Source: Immundisolibacter cernigliae (lineage in GTDB: Bacteria; Pseudomonadota; Gammaproteobacteria; Immundisolibacterales; Immundisolibacteraceae). From it: a stretch of 64,000 nucleotides of DNA. The notes beneath the pieces are model-generated. The model saw only the letters and a list, made by a program, of their open reading frames with translations, did no database searches and had not been told where the DNA came from. The translations under genes were made by a program, and so were the position numbers. The stretch is taken from positions 2,232,001 through 2,296,000 of the forward strand of contig NZ_CP014671.1 of assembly GCF_001697225.1 (NCBI RefSeq), written 5' to 3'. Below are positions 8,540-18,067 of this stretch, piece after piece (position 1 is the first letter of the stretch; every line of letters starts with the position of its first letter).

Positions 8540-9130
8540 TCAGCGGCGCCACGCGTCGGCCTCCTCGGCGGCGACCACCAAAGGATTGTCGCGGTCCATG
8601 GCCCATTGGGCTGGGTTGTCCAGGATGTATTGGCGGATGCGGTTCAGCGAGCCTTCGTCGCGGACCACGTGTTCGTAGTAGTTGCGTTGCCAGACCGGCG
8701 CGCCGGGTGTTCCCCGGCTGGCGTTGATGTTTTTTGTGACGGCGGATTTGAACGAACCCACGATGGCGCCGATGGAATGGCGTTGCGGACCCCGCGGCCG
8801 CCCGGTCGGCGCGGGGTCCCGTAGGGGCGACGCATGCGTCGCCCCAACCGTCGCCCCCACGTTCGATAACACGATGATTCCGTGGACGTGATTCGGCATC
8901 ACCACGAAGGAATCCAGTCGCGCCAGGGGGAAATGATCGGGGATGGCGCACCAACCAAGTTCGACCAATTGCCCGGCCGGGTTCAACCGCATCTCGCCGT
9001 CCGCCAGCTCGCCGAACAGGCACGCCCGATCCGGCGTGCAGACGGTGACAAAGTACGCCCCGGGCTGGGAATAATCATGCCCTTTCAGCCGGATGCTGCG
9101 GCGGGTGTATTGCGCCTGGGCTGGTTTCAT
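8540..9130 (-). CDS. REP-associated tyrosine transposase (RAYT, Y1/HUH family)
   Basis: The protein is about 196 residues with the TnpA_REP pattern: RRSIRLKGHDYSQPGAYFVTV at the N-terminus, the HUH metal motif VVMPNHVHGIIV, and the catalytic Tyr in the C-terminal half (probably within QRNYYEHVVRD). RAYTs nick and move REP palindromes. GTAG-type REP palindromes surround the gene, and one lies inside its coding sequence, encoding the [11 protein letters not shown] stretch between the HUH motif and the catalytic helix. The ATG at 9130 (AGAGG upstream) is preferred; an in-frame ATG at 9148 would add six residues. Usually single-copy per REP family and chromosomally domesticated. Confidence 0.88.
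   Translation of the reverse strand: MKPAQAQYTRRSIRLKGHDYSQPGAYFVTVCTPDRACLFGELADGEMRLNPAGQLVELGWCAIPDHFPLARLDSFVVMPNHVHGIIVLSNVGATVGATHASPLRDPAPTGRPRGPQRHSIGAIVGSFKSAVTKNINASRGTPGAPVWQRNYYEHVVRDEGSLNRIRQYILDNPAQWAMDRDNPLVVAAEEADAWRR
8795..8850. repeat. REP element located inside the RAYT gene
   Basis: A GC-rich lead (gcggccgcccggtcggcgcg) is followed by GTAGGGGCGACGCA and its reverse complement with small mismatches. The same lead plus palindrome recurs at 9159-9213. It is read in frame by the transposase. Confidence 0.8.
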
Positions 9131-9158
9131 GGGCCGCGCCTCTTTCATGACCTACCCT

Positions 9159-9213
9159 GCGGCCGCCCGGTCGGCGCGGCCCGGTAGGGGCGACGCATGC
9201 GTCGCCCCTACCG
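9159..9213. repeat. REP element with perfect 32-bp palindrome
   Basis: The same GC-rich lead as in the copy at 8795 precedes a perfect palindrome at 9182-9213, each arm being CGGTAGGGGCGACGCA. The GTAG tetranucleotide at the foot of the hairpin is the hallmark of REPs recognised by RAYTs. It lies 29 nt upstream of the transposase start. Confidence 0.85.
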
Positions 9214-9253
9214 TCGCATACGGCATCCCGTCGGCACAACGCGTCCGGCAATC

Positions 9254-9290
9254 CCGTTGGGGCGACGCATACGGCATCCCAATGGGGCCG
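9254..9290. repeat. Degenerate REP half-element
   Basis: CGTTGGGGCGACGCAT matches the left arm of the neighbouring palindromes, but the right arm is replaced by ACGGCATCCCAATGGGGC. CGGCAT spacers link it to the flanking copies. Confidence 0.6.
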
Positions 9291-9302
9291 CGCGTCCGGC
9301 AT

Positions 9303-9336
9303 ACCCGTAGGGGCGACGCACGCGTCGCCCCTACCG
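9303..9336. repeat. REP element, third intergenic copy
   Basis: CGTAGGGGCGACGCA followed by CGCGTCGCCCCTACCG, differing from the perfect copy by one base at the centre. With the two copies upstream it fills most of the 9149-9446 gap, which holds no other gene. Confidence 0.8.
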
Positions 9337-9446
9337 CCGCATTCGGCATTCCATCGGGGCGGCCCGGCATCGCGGCGGCGAATCCGCCCGGCGCGCGAGG
9401 TGCGCTGATAATAGCCACGATCCACCGCCAGGTTTCGCGCCCGATC

Positions 9447-9839
9447 ATGCAAAAGCCGCTGGTGTTCGTATACGGCAGCCTGCGCCGGGGCCAGCGCGCC
9501 CACCCGCGCCTGCGCCCGGCGGCCGTGTGCCTGGGGCGGGCCTCGGTCATCGGGCGCCTGCACGATTGCGGGTGCTATCCGGCGGCTCGGCCGAGTCGGC
9601 GACCGGGCGAGCGCGTCCACGGCGAGCTGTACCGCCTGACCCGGCCGGACGTGCTGGCCGCGCTCGACCGTTACGAGGATTGCGATCCACAGGCGCCGCG
9701 CGGCGGCGAGTACCGGCGCGAGCCGGTGGCTGTGCGCCTGGCCGGTCGCCGCCTGAGCGCCTGGGTGTACTGGCACAACGGCCCGCTGCGCGGCGCGCGG
9801 CGCATCCGCACGGGCGTCTGGCGCGGGCCGGGGCGATGA
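9447..9839 (+). CDS. Gamma-glutamylcyclotransferase-like (GGCT/AIG2, YtfP-type) protein
   Basis: The 130-residue protein starts with [12 protein letters not shown], the substrate-binding YGSL loop of the AIG2/GGCT fold, and contains [22 protein letters not shown] with the family's conserved acidic residue before [10 protein letters not shown]. Such proteins cyclise gamma-glutamyl amines or repair related metabolites; the exact substrate of the YtfP branch is unknown. The start at 9447 follows the REP cluster. Its stop overlaps the cca start (ATGA), so the two are probably co-translated. Confidence 0.85.
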   Translation: MQKPLVFVYGSLRRGQRAHPRLRPAAVCLGRASVIGRLHDCGCYPAARPSRRPGERVHGELYRLTRPDVLAALDRYEDCDPQAPRGGEYRREPVAVRLAGRRLSAWVYWHNGPLRGARRIRTGVWRGPGR

Positions 9840-11077
9840 AACCGGCCTTTCAAACCTGCCTGGTCGGCGGCGCGGTGCGCGACCGCCTGCTCGGCCTGCC
9901 GGTGACCGACCGCGATTACGTGGTGGTCGGCGCCACACCGGACGACCTGATCGATGCCGGTTTCAAGCAGGTGGGGGCCGACTTTCCGGTGTTCCTGCAC
10001 CCGCAGACCGGCGAGGAATACGCCCTGGCGCGCACCGAGCGCAAGACCGGGCGCGGCTATCACGGCTTCGCGGTCAGTTTCTCGCCGGACGTGACGCTGG
10101 AACAGGACCTGCAGCGGCGCGACCTGACCATCAACGCCATGGCCCAGGATGCGGACGGCCACATCATCGATCCGTTCGGCGGCCAGGCCGATCTGGCGGC
10201 CCGCCGCCTGCGGCATGTGTCGCCGGCATTCGCCGAAGACCCGGTGCGCATCCTGCGCGTGGCGCGCTTTGCGGCGCGCTTTCATCGGTTGGGTTTCACG
10301 GTCGCGGACGAAACGGCGGACCTGATGCGGCAGATGGTGACGGCCGGCGAGGTCGACGCCCTAGTGCCGGAGCGGGTCTGGCAGGAATTCGAGCGGGCGC
10401 TGCGCGAGCCCGATCCGCAGCGCTTCATCGGCGTGCTGCGCGACTGTGGCGCGCTGGCAAGGGTGCTGCCGGAACTGGACCGCCTGTTTGGCGTGCCGCA
10501 GCCGGCCGAGCCGCACCCGGAAATCGACACCGGCGTGCATGTGCTGATGGTGCTGGAACAGGCCGCGCGCCTGAGCCCCGACCCGCAGGTGCGCTTCGCC
10601 GCCCTGATGCACGATCTGGGCAAGGGCAGCACGCCGCCGGCCGAGTGGCCCAGCCATCACGGGCACGAGGCGCGCAGTGTCGGGTTGCTCAAGACGCTGT
10701 GCGAGCGCCTGAAAGTGCCGGTGGCGTACCGGGAACTGGCGATCGCCGTCGCCCGCGACCACGGCAACGCCCACCGCGCGCTGGAGCTGCGCCCCGGCAC
10801 GCTGCTGGAAGTGCTGGAACGCACCGACGCCCTGCGCCGGCCGCAGCGTTTCGCGCAGTTCCTGCTGGCCTGCGAGGCGGATCACCGCGGCCGCACGGGC
10901 TTCGAGAATCGGCCCTACCCGCAGGCACAGCGGCTGCAACGGGCCTTCGAGGCCGCCCGCGGCGTGGACGTGGCGGTCCTGGTGCAGCGCGGCCTGACCG
11001 GCGAGGCCATGCGCGAGGCGCTGCGCGCCGCCCGCACGCAGGCGATCAAGCAGGCCGTGGCGGAGCCGGCGGCGTGA
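9836..11077 (+). CDS. cca: Multifunctional CCA protein (tRNA nucleotidyltransferase with HD domain)
   Basis: The 413-residue enzyme adds or repairs the 3'-CCA of tRNAs. It has the class II nucleotidyltransferase head ([24 protein letters not shown]), then [10 protein letters not shown] and the RNA-binding core ([16 protein letters not shown]). A C-terminal HD phosphohydrolase domain (MHDLGKG, later DHGN) follows, as in gammaproteobacterial long-form Cca with 2',3'-cyclic phosphodiesterase and phosphatase activity. It overlaps by 4 nt with the genes before and after. Confidence 0.95.
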   Translation: MKPAFQTCLVGGAVRDRLLGLPVTDRDYVVVGATPDDLIDAGFKQVGADFPVFLHPQTGEEYALARTERKTGRGYHGFAVSFSPDVTLEQDLQRRDLTINAMAQDADGHIIDPFGGQADLAARRLRHVSPAFAEDPVRILRVARFAARFHRLGFTVADETADLMRQMVTAGEVDALVPERVWQEFERALREPDPQRFIGVLRDCGALARVLPELDRLFGVPQPAEPHPEIDTGVHVLMVLEQAARLSPDPQVRFAALMHDLGKGSTPPAEWPSHHGHEARSVGLLKTLCERLKVPVAYRELAIAVARDHGNAHRALELRPGTLLEVLERTDALRRPQRFAQFLLACEADHRGRTGFENRPYPQAQRLQRAFEAARGVDVAVLVQRGLTGEAMREALRAARTQAIKQAVAEPAA

Positions 11078-12129
11078 ACGAACCCGCCTCGCCTCCACCC
11101 AAGGGCCGCGGCACCGGCCAGAACCCCACCCCGCGCTACGCCCGCCAGGCGCGGCTGGCCGATCCCGCCGACGAACCGGTAGCCGGCCCGCGCACGGTGG
11201 TCAGCGTGGACGCCACGCGCTCGGTCCTGACCCGCAACGACTCGCCGGATTTGCCGTTCAACCAGTCGCTGAATCCCTACCGCGGCTGCGAGCACGGCTG
11301 CATCTATTGCTTCGCGCGGCCCAGCCACGCCTATCTGGATCTGTCGCCGGGTCTCGATTTCGAGACCCGCATCCTGGCCAAGCCGCGCGCCGCGCAGCTG
11401 CTGGCCGACGCCCTGCGCAAGCCCGGCTACCGTTGCCAGGTGCTGGCCATGGGCACCAACACCGATCCCTACCAGCCGGCCGAGCGCAACTGGCGCATCA
11501 CCCGCAGCGTGCTGGAACTGCTGCTGGACTGCCGTCATCCGGTGGCGATCGTCACCAAGTCGGCGCGCGTGTGCCGGGACATCGACCTGCTTGCCGAGCT
11601 GGCACGGCAGGAACTGGCGACCGTGTTCCTGTCCGTCACTACGCTGGACGCCGACATGGCCCGCACGCTGGAGCCACGCGCCGCGGCGCCGCAGGCGCGG
11701 CTGGACGCCATCGCCCGGCTGGCGCAGGCCGGCGTGCCGGTGGGTGTGCTGGTGTCGCCCATCGTGCCGGCGCTGACCGACCACGAACTCGAACGCATCC
11801 TGGAGGCCGCCCACGGCGCCGGGGCGCGCTTTGCCGGCTTCGCCCTGGTGCGGCTGCCGGGCGAGGTGGCGGGTTTGTTCCAGGACTGGCTCACGCACCA
11901 CCACCCGCTACGCGCCGCGCACGTGATGAACGCCATCCGTGCCAGCTGGCGCGGCGAACTGGCCAGCAGCGCGTTCGGCGAACGCCAGCGCGGGCACGGC
12001 CCGCAGGCGCAGCTGATCGCCCAGCGCTTCGATCTGGCCTGCCGGCGGCTCGGCCTGGGCCAGGCGCCGCAGCTGGCCACGCAGCATTTTCGTCCGCCCG
12101 CCGGCGGTCAGCTCGGCCTCGGGTTTTGA
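11074..12129 (+). CDS. PA0069-family radical SAM protein
   Basis: The 351-residue protein begins at GTG, overlapping the cca stop (GTGA). The radical SAM 4Fe-4S motif [12 protein letters not shown] follows the family-specific [10 protein letters not shown] near residue 70. Downstream are [12 protein letters not shown] and [14 protein letters not shown], as in PA0069/SplB-like proteins. The reaction is not established for this family; a photolyase-like DNA repair role has been proposed for relatives and is not proven. Three-gene operon with cca and the GGCT-like gene. Confidence 0.88.
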   Translation: MNEPASPPPKGRGTGQNPTPRYARQARLADPADEPVAGPRTVVSVDATRSVLTRNDSPDLPFNQSLNPYRGCEHGCIYCFARPSHAYLDLSPGLDFETRILAKPRAAQLLADALRKPGYRCQVLAMGTNTDPYQPAERNWRITRSVLELLLDCRHPVAIVTKSARVCRDIDLLAELARQELATVFLSVTTLDADMARTLEPRAAAPQARLDAIARLAQAGVPVGVLVSPIVPALTDHELERILEAAHGAGARFAGFALVRLPGEVAGLFQDWLTHHHPLRAAHVMNAIRASWRGELASSAFGERQRGHGPQAQLIAQRFDLACRRLGLGQAPQLATQHFRPPAGGQLGLGF

Positions 12130-12160
12130 GTCTGGCGGTCTGGCGGGCGGCGCGCTGCCG

Positions 12161-13276
12161 TCAGGACGCGGGCGGGCTGCAAACGGCGGCGACTGCCGTG
12201 CCGGCCGCGGCGCCATTTGCCGGGTCTTGCGCAAACAGGCGCACGCGGCGGGCGCGCAGGAACAGCCGCTCGCCGATCGCGTAGGGGTTTTGCGCGTAGC
12301 GTTCGCGCGGCAGATCGACCTCCACCAGGCCGGCGTCGGCGCCGCGCTCGAGCTCGATGCGCACCAGCGCGCCCATGGCCCGCACGCCGCAGACCACCGC
12401 GGCATCCAGCGCGCCGGCCTCGTCGGTAGACAGCTCGATCTCGTGCGGGCGCAGGTAGGCCGAAGCGGCGCCGCTGGCGGTGGCGTGTTCGGGCGCCGGC
12501 GCGCGCCAGTTGCCGATGTGCGCCCAGCCGTCGTGCAGGCGGCCGTGGAACAGGTTGACGCTGCCCAGGAAGCTCGACACGAACGGCGTGGCCGGCTGTT
12601 CGTAGACCTCGTCCGGCGTGCCGACCTGCTCGATGCGGCCGCGGTTCATGACCACGATGCGGCTGGCCACTTCCATGGCTTCTTCCTGATCGTGGGTCAC
12701 GAACACGCTGGTCACGTGCAGTTCCTCGTGCAGGCGGCGCAGCCAGCGGCGCAGTTCCTTGCGCACATTGGCGTCGAGCGCGCCAAACGGTTCGTCCAGC
12801 AGCAGCACCCGCGGCTCGATGGCCAGCGCGCGGGCCAGCGCCACTCGCTGGCGCTGGCCGCCCGACAGCTGGTGCGGATAGCGCGCGGCGGCGTAACCGA
12901 GCTGCACAAGTTCCAGCAGCCGCTGCACGCGCTGCGCGATCTCGGCCGCCGGCGGACGCTGCTTGCGCGGCCGGGCCTTGAGGCCAAAGGCGACGTTCTC
13001 GAACACCGTCATGTGTCGGAACAGCGCGTAGTGCTGGAACACGAAGCCGACTCCGCGCTCGCGCACGTGGCGGCCGGTGGCGTCCTCGCCGTGGAACTCG
13101 ATGCGCCCGGCATCGGCCTGTTCGAGGCCGGCGATGATGCGCAGCAGCGTGGTCTTGCCGCAGCCGGATGGGCCGAGCAGCGCCACCAGCTCGCCGGTGG
13201 GGATGTGCAGGCTGACGTCGCCCAGCGCCTGGAAGGTGCCAAAGCGCTTGCTGACCTGATCGATGACGATGCTCAT
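12161..13276 (-). CDS. cysA: Sulfate/thiosulfate ABC transporter ATP-binding protein
   Basis: The 371-residue ATPase drives sulfate import. Walker A is GPSGCGKTT near residue 37, the signature is [16 protein letters not shown], Walker B is [12 protein letters not shown], and the H-loop is [13 protein letters not shown]-terminal TOBE-like extension follows ([12 protein letters not shown]). The ATG at 13276 overlaps the cysW stop (ATGA). Last gene of the operon; it converges with the radical SAM gene 31 nt away, and no clear intrinsic terminator is seen between them. Confidence 0.93.
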   Translation of the reverse strand: MSIVIDQVSKRFGTFQALGDVSLHIPTGELVALLGPSGCGKTTLLRIIAGLEQADAGRIEFHGEDATGRHVRERGVGFVFQHYALFRHMTVFENVAFGLKARPRKQRPPAAEIAQRVQRLLELVQLGYAAARYPHQLSGGQRQRVALARALAIEPRVLLLDEPFGALDANVRKELRRWLRRLHEELHVTSVFVTHDQEEAMEVASRIVVMNRGRIEQVGTPDEVYEQPATPFVSSFLGSVNLFHGRLHDGWAHIGNWRAPAPEHATASGAASAYLRPHEIELSTDEAGALDAAVVCGVRAMGALVRIELERGADAGLVEVDLPRERYAQNPYAIGERLFLRARRVRLFAQDPANGAAAGTAVAAVCSPPAS

Positions 13277-14151
13277 GCGGTTTGTCCGTGCGGGAGGGGG
13301 GCGCTGTCTGGAATCGGCGCGTCCTGGGCTTGCGCGGTGCGCCACTCCACCACCGTCTTGATGCCCAGCGTGACCAGTGCCAGCAGTGCCAGCAGCGAGG
13401 CGCAGGCAAAGGCGGCCACGAAGTTGTATTCGTTGTAGAGGATCTCGACGTGCAGCGGCAGCGTGTTGGTCTGGCCGCGGATGTGACCGGACACCACCGA
13501 GACCGCACCGAACTCGCCCATCGCCCGGGCGTTGCACAGGATCACGCCGTACAGCAGGCCCCACTTCACGTTCGGCAGTGTCACCTTGCAGAACACCCGC
13601 CAGCCGCCGGCGCCCAGCGTCAGCGCCGCCTCTTCCTGGTCCGCGCCCTGCGCCTGCATGAGTGGGATCAGCTCGCGGGCGACGAACGGGAAGGTGACGA
13701 AGATCGTCGCCAGCACGATGCCCGGCACGGCGAAGATGATCTGCACGTCGTGCTCGATCAGCCACGGCCCGAACCAGCCGTGGGCACCGAACAGCAGCAC
13801 GTAGATCAGGCCGGCGATCACCGGCGAGACGGCGAACGGCAGGTCGATCAAGGTAATCAGCAGGCTTTTGCCGATGAACTCGAACTTGGCGATGGCCCAC
13901 GACGCCGCCAGGCCGAACACCAGGTTCAGCGGCACGGCAATGACGGCCGCGATCAGCGTCAGGCGCATGGCGGCGCGGGCGTCAGGTTCGCTGAGCGCGG
14001 CGAAGTAGGCCGCCGGTCCCTGGCGCAACGCCTCGGTGAGCACCGCCGCCAGCGGCAGCAGCAGGAACAACACCAGGAAGGCGAACGCGAGCAGCGTCAG
14101 GCCCACGCGCAGCCACAGCGGCTCCAGCAGGGCGGGGTTGTGCCGGGCCAT
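13273..14151 (-). CDS. cysW: Sulfate ABC transporter permease CysW
   Basis: The 292-residue inner-membrane permease has six predicted helices and the EAA loop [21 protein letters not shown] that docks on CysA. The segments [15 protein letters not shown] and [17 protein letters not shown] are characteristic of CysW. It is 3 nt downstream of cysT and overlaps cysA by 4 nt. Confidence 0.93.
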   Translation of the reverse strand: MARHNPALLEPLWLRVGLTLLAFAFLVLFLLLPLAAVLTEALRQGPAAYFAALSEPDARAAMRLTLIAAVIAVPLNLVFGLAASWAIAKFEFIGKSLLITLIDLPFAVSPVIAGLIYVLLFGAHGWFGPWLIEHDVQIIFAVPGIVLATIFVTFPFVARELIPLMQAQGADQEEAALTLGAGGWRVFCKVTLPNVKWGLLYGVILCNARAMGEFGAVSVVSGHIRGQTNTLPLHVEILYNEYNFVAAFACASLLALLALVTLGIKTVVEWRTAQAQDAPIPDSAPLPHGQTA

Positions 14152-14154
14152 GCG

Positions 14155-14991
14155 TCAGACTCCGCCGGTGCGCCGCCGGCTCCAGGCCTGCAGCAGGTTG
14201 ATCGGCAGCAGCAGCAGGAACGACAGCGTCAGCATCGAGGCGGCAATGGCCGTGGCGCCGGCGTAGTCGTACTGCTCCAGCTTGGTGATGATCAGCAGCG
14301 GCGTGATCTCGGACACGAACGGCAGGTTGCCGGCGATGAAGATCACCGAGCCGTATTCGCCCAGCGCCCGCGCGAAGGCCAGCGTGAAGCCGGTCAGCAG
14401 CGCCGGCCAGATGGTCGGCAGGATCACGCGCCGGAAGGTCGTCAGGCGGCCGGCGCCCAGACTCGCCGCGGCTTCTTCAAGCTCCGCCTCGGCATCCTCG
14501 AGCACCGGCTGTACCGTGCGCACCACGAACGGCAGGCCAATGAAAATCAGCGCCACCACGATGCCCAGCGGCGTGAAGGCCACCTTCACGCCCAGCGGCA
14601 CCAGCAGCGCGCCCAGCCAACCGTTGGGCGCGTACAGCGCCGTCAGGGCGATGCCGGCTACCGCCGTGGGCAAGGCAAACGGCAGGTCCACCAGCGCATC
14701 CACCAGCCGCCGGCCGGGAAAGCGGTAGCGCACCAGCACCCAGGCCACCAGCAGGCCGAACACCAGATTGACGGTGGCCGCGAACAGGGACGCACCGAAG
14801 GTCAGGCGATACGAGGCCAACACGCGCGGGCTGCTGATCGCCTGCCAGATGCCCTCCCAGCCAAGCTGCGCGGCCTTCAGAAAGGTGGCCGAGAGCGGAA
14901 TCAGCACGATCAGGCTGAGGTAAAGAACGGTGAAACCGAGCGTGAGCCCGAAGCCGGGTAGCACGCTGCGCGAACGGATCTGGGAAAGCAT
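14155..14991 (-). CDS. cysT: Sulfate ABC transporter permease CysT (CysU)
   Basis: The 278-residue permease partners CysW. It contains the EAA loop [22 protein letters not shown] and [20 protein letters not shown], diagnostic for CysT. The start at 14991 ([20 protein letters not shown]) is supported by homology; the open frame extends further upstream through a GC-rich hairpin but is not coding there. It is separated from the binding-protein gene by a 115-nt gap containing that hairpin. Confidence 0.93.
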   Translation of the reverse strand: MLSQIRSRSVLPGFGLTLGFTVLYLSLIVLIPLSATFLKAAQLGWEGIWQAISSPRVLASYRLTFGASLFAATVNLVFGLLVAWVLVRYRFPGRRLVDALVDLPFALPTAVAGIALTALYAPNGWLGALLVPLGVKVAFTPLGIVVALIFIGLPFVVRTVQPVLEDAEAELEEAAASLGAGRLTTFRRVILPTIWPALLTGFTLAFARALGEYGSVIFIAGNLPFVSEITPLLIITKLEQYDYAGATAIAASMLTLSFLLLLPINLLQAWSRRRTGGV

Positions 14992-15021
14992 TCGAGTTGT
15001 TCCTGGTTCGGTCGGCCCGGT

Positions 15022-15084
15022 GGGGGCCCGGCTCCCGGCGCGGGGTGGAGTGGAGGAACTCCCACGCGCCGGGGCCGGGCCCCG
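15022..15084. repeat. Large GC-rich stem-loop between the binding-protein and permease genes
   Basis: The left arm GGGGCCCGGC-tc-CCGGCGCG (from 15023) pairs with CGCGCCGG-gg-CCGGGCCCC (to 15083), giving about 18 bp of near-perfect stem around a 25-nt loop. There is no T-run on either strand. In such a position hairpins often protect the 3' end of the binding-protein message and lower expression of the permeases; that role is inference. Confidence 0.6.
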
Positions 15085-15106
15085 CCAGGTTCCGTGCCGG
15101 AGTGGA

Positions 15107-16204
15107 TCAGCGCCCGGCGGCGTAGATCTGGTCGAAGATGCCGCCGTCGGCGAAATGCGTCGCCTGCGCCTTGTCCCAGCCGCCGAAGGCCTCGTCCACG
15201 GTGAACAGCTCGATCGGCTTGAACGTGTCGGCGTACTTGGCCAGCGCCGCCGGGTCACGCGGCCGGTAGAAGTGCCGGCCGGCGATGTCCTGCCCCTCGG
15301 GGGTATAGAGGTACTGCAGGTACGCCTCGGCCAGATCGCGCGTCTTGCGCCGGTCCACCACCCGGTCCACCACCGTCACAGACGCTTCGGCCAGCACCGA
15401 CAGCGACGGGTAAACGATCTCGAACTGGTCCGGCCCGAGTTCCTGCTGCGCCAGGTAGGCCTCGTTCTCCCAGGACAGGAACACATCACCGATGCCGCGC
15501 TGCACGAAGGTCGTGGTCGAGCCGCGGGCGCCCGAATCGAGCACCGGCACGTTGCGATACAGCTTGGTCACGAACTCGCGCGCCTTGTCGTCGCCGCCGT
15601 ACTTGCGCTTGGCGAACTCCCACGCCGCCAGATAGTTCCAGCGCGCGCCGCCGGAGGTCTTGGGATTGGGCGTGATCACCGACACGCCGGGCTTGACCAC
15701 GTCGTCCCAGTCGTGGATGCCCTTCGGATTGCCCTTGCGCACCAGCAGCACGATGGTCGACGTGTACGGGGCGCTGTTGTTGGGCAGGCGGCTGATCCAG
15801 CCGGCGGGAATCAGCCCGCCGTTGACCCGCAGCGCATCCACGTCATAGGCCAGGGCAAAGGTCACCACGTCCGCGGCCAGGCCGTCGATCACCGCCCGCG
15901 CCTGCTTGCCGGAGCCGCCGTGCGACTGGTTGATGGTGACCGTCTCGCCGGTCTGGTCTTTCCAGTGTTTGGCAAAGGCGGCGTTGAAGTCGACGTACAG
16001 CTCGCGGGTCGGGTCGTAGGACACGTTCAGCAGCGTTCGGTCGGCGGCCAGCGCCGCGCCGATGCCACCCAGCAGCACCAGCAGGCCAAGCACGATGGCG
16101 ACCAACATGGCGTGGCCGCCCGCCGGCTTGCGCTGCAGCGGCAGTTCGGGCTCGAAATCGGGCCGGTTTTGCTCCAGTTCCCAGAAATAGGTTTCAAAGG
16201 TCAT
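15107..16204 (-). CDS. Sulfate ABC transporter substrate-binding protein with N-terminal extension
   Basis: The 365-residue periplasmic sulfate-binding protein (Sbp/CysP family) is identified by [45 protein letters not shown] and [18 protein letters not shown], which form the sulfate pocket. A strong AGGAG precedes the ATG at 16204. Oddly, about 32 hydrophilic, acidic residues ([20 protein letters not shown]...) stand before the hydrophobic segment ([22 protein letters not shown]), so the leader is far longer than a normal signal peptide. The alternative start at the internal Met would remove the positive n-region. Second transport gene after the porin. Confidence 0.9.
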   Translation of the reverse strand: MTFETYFWELEQNRPDFEPELPLQRKPAGGHAMLVAIVLGLLVLLGGIGAALAADRTLLNVSYDPTRELYVDFNAAFAKHWKDQTGETVTINQSHGGSGKQARAVIDGLAADVVTFALAYDVDALRVNGGLIPAGWISRLPNNSAPYTSTIVLLVRKGNPKGIHDWDDVVKPGVSVITPNPKTSGGARWNYLAAWEFAKRKYGGDDKAREFVTKLYRNVPVLDSGARGSTTTFVQRGIGDVFLSWENEAYLAQQELGPDQFEIVYPSLSVLAEASVTVVDRVVDRRKTRDLAEAYLQYLYTPEGQDIAGRHFYRPRDPAALAKYADTFKPIELFTVDEAFGGWDKAQATHFADGGIFDQIYAAGR

Positions 16205-16233
16205 GACTGAACTCCTGAGTGAGGCGGCACGGG

Positions 16234-17586
16234 TCAGAAATCGACCTGGGCGCGCACGGTGTAGGCGCTCGGTTCGTCGCCGTCGGCGGCATTGCCCGGC
16301 CGGTCGAGGTCGAGCACCTTGATGTAATTGGCCTGCAGCTTGACGTTGGGCGTCAGGTGCCAATTCAGGCCCACGGTGAGGTTGCGCTGCTCGCCGCCGA
16401 CCAGCGGGCCGTCGTTCAGGTCCAGGTTCGACAGACGCAGCGCCAGCTCCCAGGCGCCGATGCCGCCCTGGCCGACGATGCCCAGCGGCGTGACGCGGTC
16501 GAACACACCCTCGCTCGCCTTGTAGGGACGGCTCTCGCCGGTGATGAACCAGCTGGTCAGCACGTACCAGCCGTTCAGATCCACGTCACTGGTCGATTTG
16601 CGATTGACCTTGGTGCCGATGTATTCGCTTTGCACCGACCACGGGCCCCATTCGCCGGCGGCCTCCAGGCCGTAGCTGTCGACGTGATCGGTACCGGTCA
16701 GCACGCCGGTATCGACCAGGCGCACGTCGGTGATGTTGCTTTCCGGCCGGGCGCGCCAGCGCAGCTCGTTGGTGGAGTCGTCAGGATCGAGACGGCGCAC
16801 CGCCGCGCCCAGGTGCAGCACCCGCCCGGTGTCCCAGAACGGCGCCCACGTACCGCGCGCGGTGACGTCGTAGCCCTCGTCGCCCTCGGCGGCAGCGTCA
16901 TCCTCCGGCCGCTCGCCGAACACCCCGCCGGCTAGGCTCCAGTTGGCGCCGGAGGTCTGCACGGCGGCGCCGATGTGTCGGGACGGCGCGAACACGTCGA
17001 TCAGCGAGCGTTCCAGGAAGGTCAGCGCGCTGTCGCTGCTGACCTGCTCGAAGCTGAACGGCTCCTTGAAGTTGCCGACCGTGATCGTCAGCGGAGCAAA
17101 GCCGGTGTAGCGCAGGTACGCATCGCGGATGCCGCGGGCGGCCGAATCGCTGGCGTTGCTGGACGAGAACTCGTACTCGACCTTGTAATCCCAGACGCGA
17201 AACACCTTGCCCTCGGCGCTCAGACGCGCGCGGCGGATGGCGGTGCCGTCGCCCAGCTGCTGCTTGTCGGCGTCGTAATGCGCGTAATCCACCTGCACCC
17301 GCCCGCCGGGCTTGAACTCGAAGCTGCCGTCGTTGGATGCCAGCTTCACGCTGCGCCCGTTGTGCGTGACCTTCACGCCCTTCTGCTGGTCGGCCAGAGC
17401 CTGCTTGTCCCGCTCCTCGCGGTCGATTTCCAGCTGCCGGCGCAGCACACGCAGCTCCTGGTCGAGCTGCTCGACACGCTGTTCAAGACTGGTATTCACG
17501 TCGGCGGCGGCCTGTGTGGCGACCGGCGCCGCCCACAGGACGGCCAGGCCGCCCAGCAATGGCAGGGCGTGCGTAAAGGCTTTCAT
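16234..17586 (-). CDS. OprP/OprO-family outer-membrane porin of the sulfate operon
   Basis: The 450-residue porin has a signal peptide (to ATQAAA), a short periplasmic coiled coil (residues about 30-70, [21 protein letters not shown]) and a 16-strand-type barrel ending in phenylalanine (VRAQVDF). [26 protein letters not shown] and [10 protein letters not shown] match the phosphate-selective porin O/P family. It lies between a YezD-like gene and the sulfate-binding protein gene (29 nt), so it probably passes sulfate rather than phosphate. It is a close paralog of the porin in the molybdate operon (22247-23584), most strikingly over the last 110 residues. Specificity is inference from context. 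Confidence 0.85.
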   Translation of the reverse strand: MKAFTHALPLLGGLAVLWAAPVATQAAADVNTSLEQRVEQLDQELRVLRRQLEIDREERDKQALADQQKGVKVTHNGRSVKLASNDGSFEFKPGGRVQVDYAHYDADKQQLGDGTAIRRARLSAEGKVFRVWDYKVEYEFSSSNASDSAARGIRDAYLRYTGFAPLTITVGNFKEPFSFEQVSSDSALTFLERSLIDVFAPSRHIGAAVQTSGANWSLAGGVFGERPEDDAAAEGDEGYDVTARGTWAPFWDTGRVLHLGAAVRRLDPDDSTNELRWRARPESNITDVRLVDTGVLTGTDHVDSYGLEAAGEWGPWSVQSEYIGTKVNRKSTSDVDLNGWYVLTSWFITGESRPYKASEGVFDRVTPLGIVGQGGIGAWELALRLSNLDLNDGPLVGGEQRNLTVGLNWHLTPNVKLQANYIKVLDLDRPGNAADGDEPSAYTVRAQVDF

Positions 17587-17725
17587 GGAAAAGTGCTCCC
17601 GATTTTTTTCACTTGAAGCCTCCGGTGGCCCGGTCGGTCGTGCGTGATTGCTTTAGTTGAGAAAACTGGCTGCGTGCGTACGCTGGCCGGCACGGGTCAG
17701 ACCCGTTGGGGATGGCGCGCCACGG

Positions 17726-17899
17726 TCAACACTGCTCGCCGGAGGAGGACAGGCGCAGTTTCTCGGTGCGTTCGATCTGCACCACGCGGCCGTCGTGGAC
17801 GGTGATTTCCACCGCGCCATAGCGCAGCCCGCGCAGCGCATCACTCAGACGCCGCAGGACTTCCTGTGACAGGCTTTCGGTGGGGCTGGGCGAGGTCAT
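17726..17899 (-). CDS. YezD/DUF2292-family small protein, first gene of sulfate operon
   Basis: The 57-residue ORF reads MTSPSPTESLSQEVLRRL then LRGLRYGAVEITVHDGRVV and QIERTEKLRL. The pattern G-x2-YG-x-VEI-x-VHDG-x-VVQIE-x-TEK is that of DUF2292. Family members are repeatedly found with sulfur-assimilation genes, but their biochemical role is unknown. It begins about 37 nt after the predicted start of a sigma-54 transcript and precedes the porin by 139 nt. Its presence supports the sulfate (not phosphate) reading of the operon. Confidence 0.85.
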   Translation of the reverse strand: MTSPSPTESLSQEVLRRLSDALRGLRYGAVEITVHDGRVVQIERTEKLRLSSSGEQC

Positions 17900-17918
17900 G
17901 CGTGATCACCGGTGGTTC

Positions 17919-17934
17919 GTGGCAGTGCTGCCAC
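17919..17934. promoter_or_regulatory. Inverted repeat in the leader of the sulfate operon
   Basis: GTGGCAG-tg-CTGCCAC is a perfect 7-bp inverted repeat, 20 nt before the yezD-like ATG and at or just after the predicted transcription start. It could be a repressor operator or an mRNA hairpin covering the ribosome site; the sequence does not decide. Confidence 0.35.
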
Positions 17935-17945
17935 CCGGCCTACAT

Positions 17946-17961
17946 ATCAAGCGTCGTGCCA
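17946..17961 (-). promoter_or_regulatory. Putative sigma-54 promoter of the sulfate-uptake operon
   Basis: The minus strand reads TGGCACGACGCTTGAT. The -24 box TGGCACG is a perfect consensus match, the spacer is 4 nt, and the -12 box is TTGAT (consensus TTGCT/A; the usual GC is GA here). Its predicted start lies near 17935, 36 nt before the first gene. The divergent gene encodes a sigma-54 activator. An inverted repeat GCCAC-gaaa-GTGGC at 17975-17988 lies just upstream and could be an activator site. Confidence 0.62.
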
Positions 17962-18067
17962 ATCTCGTCCAATCGCCACGAAAGTGGCCTGCGTACTGGC
18001 TTTTAATGCCTGTCTGGCGTCCGATCAGTCAAGAAAGATATTGCATATTTGCCGGATAGCTAGTCGA

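Noticed and set aside
8795-9336. Possible CRISPR array
   Set aside because: The repeats are palindromic, differ in length and spacing, and there are no uniform spacers or cas genes. They are REP elements tied to the adjacent RAYT.
12130-12160. Terminator between the radical SAM gene and cysA
   Set aside because: The 31-nt gap has short GC repeats but no stable stem followed by a T-run in either direction.
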